From Nitrospirota bacterium (GTDB lineage Bacteria > Nitrospirota_A > Leptospirillia > Leptospirillales > Leptospirillaceae): a stretch of DNA of 6,270 nt. Positions 5,280-6,270 of the stretch are shown one piece after another. Numbering within the stretch: the first letter of the stretch is position 1; each line of letters begins with the position of its first letter. Where the stretch lies: the NCBI GenBank assembly GCA_021795275.1, contig JAJYPO010000132.1, forward strand, positions 1 to 6,270, read 5' to 3'. Both the position numbers and the translations under genes were made by a program. The notes below the pieces were generated by a model that saw only the letters and a program-made list of their open reading frames with translations, was not told the origin of the DNA and made no database searches.

Positions 5280-6270
5280 AGAAGAAATTCCTTTCCAAGT
5301 CGCGTGATGTCACCTGCGCCGAGGGTCAGGAGCAGGTCTCCCGGCTTCAACAGGGAGAGCAGTCGGGTCATCCAGCATTCCCGGCGAGGCTCGTAGTCGA
5401 CCTTTTCTCCCCAGCGGTCCCGCATCTTATTGTAGAGGGCCTCCCCGGCCACTCCCGGAATTGGCTCTTCTCCCGCCGCATAGATCTCCGTCACCAGAAT
5501 CCTGTCGGCATCCCCGAAGGCCTCGACAAAGGCGTTCTGGAGATCCCTGACCCGGGTAAAGCGATGGGGCTGAAAAACGGCGACGATACGGCGCTTCGGA
5601 TAGGCCTGCCGGGCCGCAGAGAGGGTTGCACGGATTTCCGTGGGGTGATGGCCGTAGTCATCCACCACAAGGACTCGGTCCTTTTCTCCGAGAATCGTGA
5701 AGCGCCTTCCGACGCTGACGAAGCCGGCAAGAGCCCTCTGCATCGTCTCCGGGGATATTTCGAGACAGATTCCGACGCAGATTGCGGCCAGGGCGTTCAG
5801 AACGTTGTGGATGCCAGGCACCTTCAGGGAAAAACGCCCCCAGAAGGCTCCATCGACCATAACGTCGAACGCCGATCCCACCCCCTCGTAGGCGATGCGT
5901 TCCGCCCTGACCCGAGCCTCCTGGGAGAGGCCATAGGTCAGGGGAACGGTGGAGAGTCGCGCCACAACGGAGACGATTCCCGGATCATCAATGCACAAAA
6001 CCCCGACCCCCCCGACGTCTCCCGCATCGAGGTATGTGGCAAATGCCTCCACCAGATTTTCGAAGGTTCCATAAAAGTCCATGTGCTCGCGGTCGATGTT
6101 TGTCACGACCCGGATCCGGGGCTCGAGCTTCAGGAAAGATCCGTCGCTCTCGTCCGCTTCCGTGACAAAATAGGGCGACTTTCCGACAAGGGCGCACCCC
6201 GGGAAGGTGCTGACCTTCCCTCCCACGACGCAGGTCGGGTCCATGCCGGCCGCGAGGAGGACCGTGGCGA
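5228..6270 (-). CDS. murC: UDP-N-acetylmuramate--L-alanine ligase, 3' part (N-terminus beyond window)
   Basis: MurC uses ATP to attach L-Ala to UDP-MurNAc, the first amino-acid addition in peptidoglycan precursor synthesis. The frame is open to the right edge, giving 346 residues; about 110-130 N-terminal residues, including the UDP-binding Rossmann part and most likely the GT-GKTTT ATP loop, lie outside. Visible in order: GMDPTCVVGG near the edge; TEADESDG (6163-6140); VTNIDREHMDFYG just after; PGIHNVLNALAA (around 5818-5783), the Mur ligase central-domain block; RRFTILGE; VVDDYGHHPTEI (5668-5633) and VFQPHRFTR (5578-5552), both characteristic of MurC rather than MurD/E/F; and LTLGAGDITRLG near the end. 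The pre-RRF motif reads SVGRRF instead of the commoner GVKRRF. It ends with TAA at 5228, inside murB. No break or frameshift is seen. Confidence 0.97.
   Translation of the reverse strand, partial: ATVLLAAGMDPTCVVGGKVSTFPGCALVGKSPYFVTEADESDGSFLKLEPRIRVVTNIDREHMDFYGTFENLVEAFATYLDAGDVGGVGVLCIDDPGIVSVVARLSTVPLTYGLSQEARVRAERIAYEGVGSAFDVMVDGAFWGRFSLKVPGIHNVLNALAAICVGICLEISPETMQRALAGFVSVGRRFTILGEKDRVLVVDDYGHHPTEIRATLSAARQAYPKRRIVAVFQPHRFTRVRDLQNAFVEAFGDADRILVTEIYAAGEEPIPGVAGEALYNKMRDRWGEKVDYEPRRECWMTRLLSLLKPGDLLLTLGAGDITRLGKEFLLWEPASLVARESDPVNV
5289..5293 (-). promoter_or_regulatory. Ribosome binding site of murB inside murC
   Basis: AAGGA on the minus strand, 9 bases before the GTG at 5279 and within the murC coding region. 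It supports the overlapping GTG start of murB, for which there is no ATG in a suitable place. Confidence 0.45.

Noticed and set aside
1..6270. A hidden novel system, mobile element, CRISPR array or RNA gene
   Set aside because: Both strands are accounted for by six conserved dcw genes with gaps of at most 118 bases. No repeat arrays, transposase motifs, tRNA-like folds or accessory proteins were seen.

Overview
The window holds six genes of a bacterial division and cell-wall (dcw) cluster, all on the minus strand and read from right to left: murC (3' part) - murB - ddl - ftsQ - ftsA - ftsZ (5' part). The DNA is GC-rich (roughly 60% by eye). Three of the six starts are best read as ATG with a Shine-Dalgarno or stop/start coupling (ftsQ, ftsA, ftsZ), two are GTG (murB, ddl), and the murC start lies outside the window. 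No RNA genes, mobile elements, CRISPR arrays, phage genes or defence genes were seen.

Organism: the uninterrupted order murC-murB-ddl-ftsQ-ftsA-ftsZ together with an FtsA protein points to a diderm bacterium. This order is known from Alphaproteobacteria and from delta-proteobacterial and Nitrospirota-type genomes; E. coli has the same order but lacks murB at this place. The sequence does not let me decide among these groups.

Layout: right end to 5228, murC without its N-terminal part; 5279-4320, murB, overlapping murC by 52 bases; 4332-3355, ddl, overlapping murB by 13 bases; 3355-2510, ftsQ, sharing one base with ddl (TGATG); then a 118-base gap with a possible internal promoter and a small stem-loop; 2391-1105, ftsA; then a 107-base gap with a perfect 6-bp hairpin just before the ftsZ ribosome binding site; 997 to the left edge, ftsZ without its C-terminal tail. 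The three wall-precursor enzymes and ftsQ are packed tightly enough to be translationally coupled, while ftsA and ftsZ each have their own leader. No gap reaches 300 bases.

How the genes work together: MurB (UDP-MurNAc formation), MurC (L-Ala addition) and Ddl (D-Ala-D-Ala supply) are cytoplasmic steps of peptidoglycan precursor synthesis. FtsZ polymerises into the division ring, FtsA anchors it to the membrane through a C-terminal amphipathic helix, and FtsQ is the single-pass membrane protein of the FtsQLB divisome link. This is conserved core machinery. I found no convincing new system. The points worth a second look are local: a G9-T8 homopolymer tract in the ftsQ membrane-segment codons, an unusual Pro/Glu-rich stretch in FtsA, and the leaders of ftsA and ftsZ.
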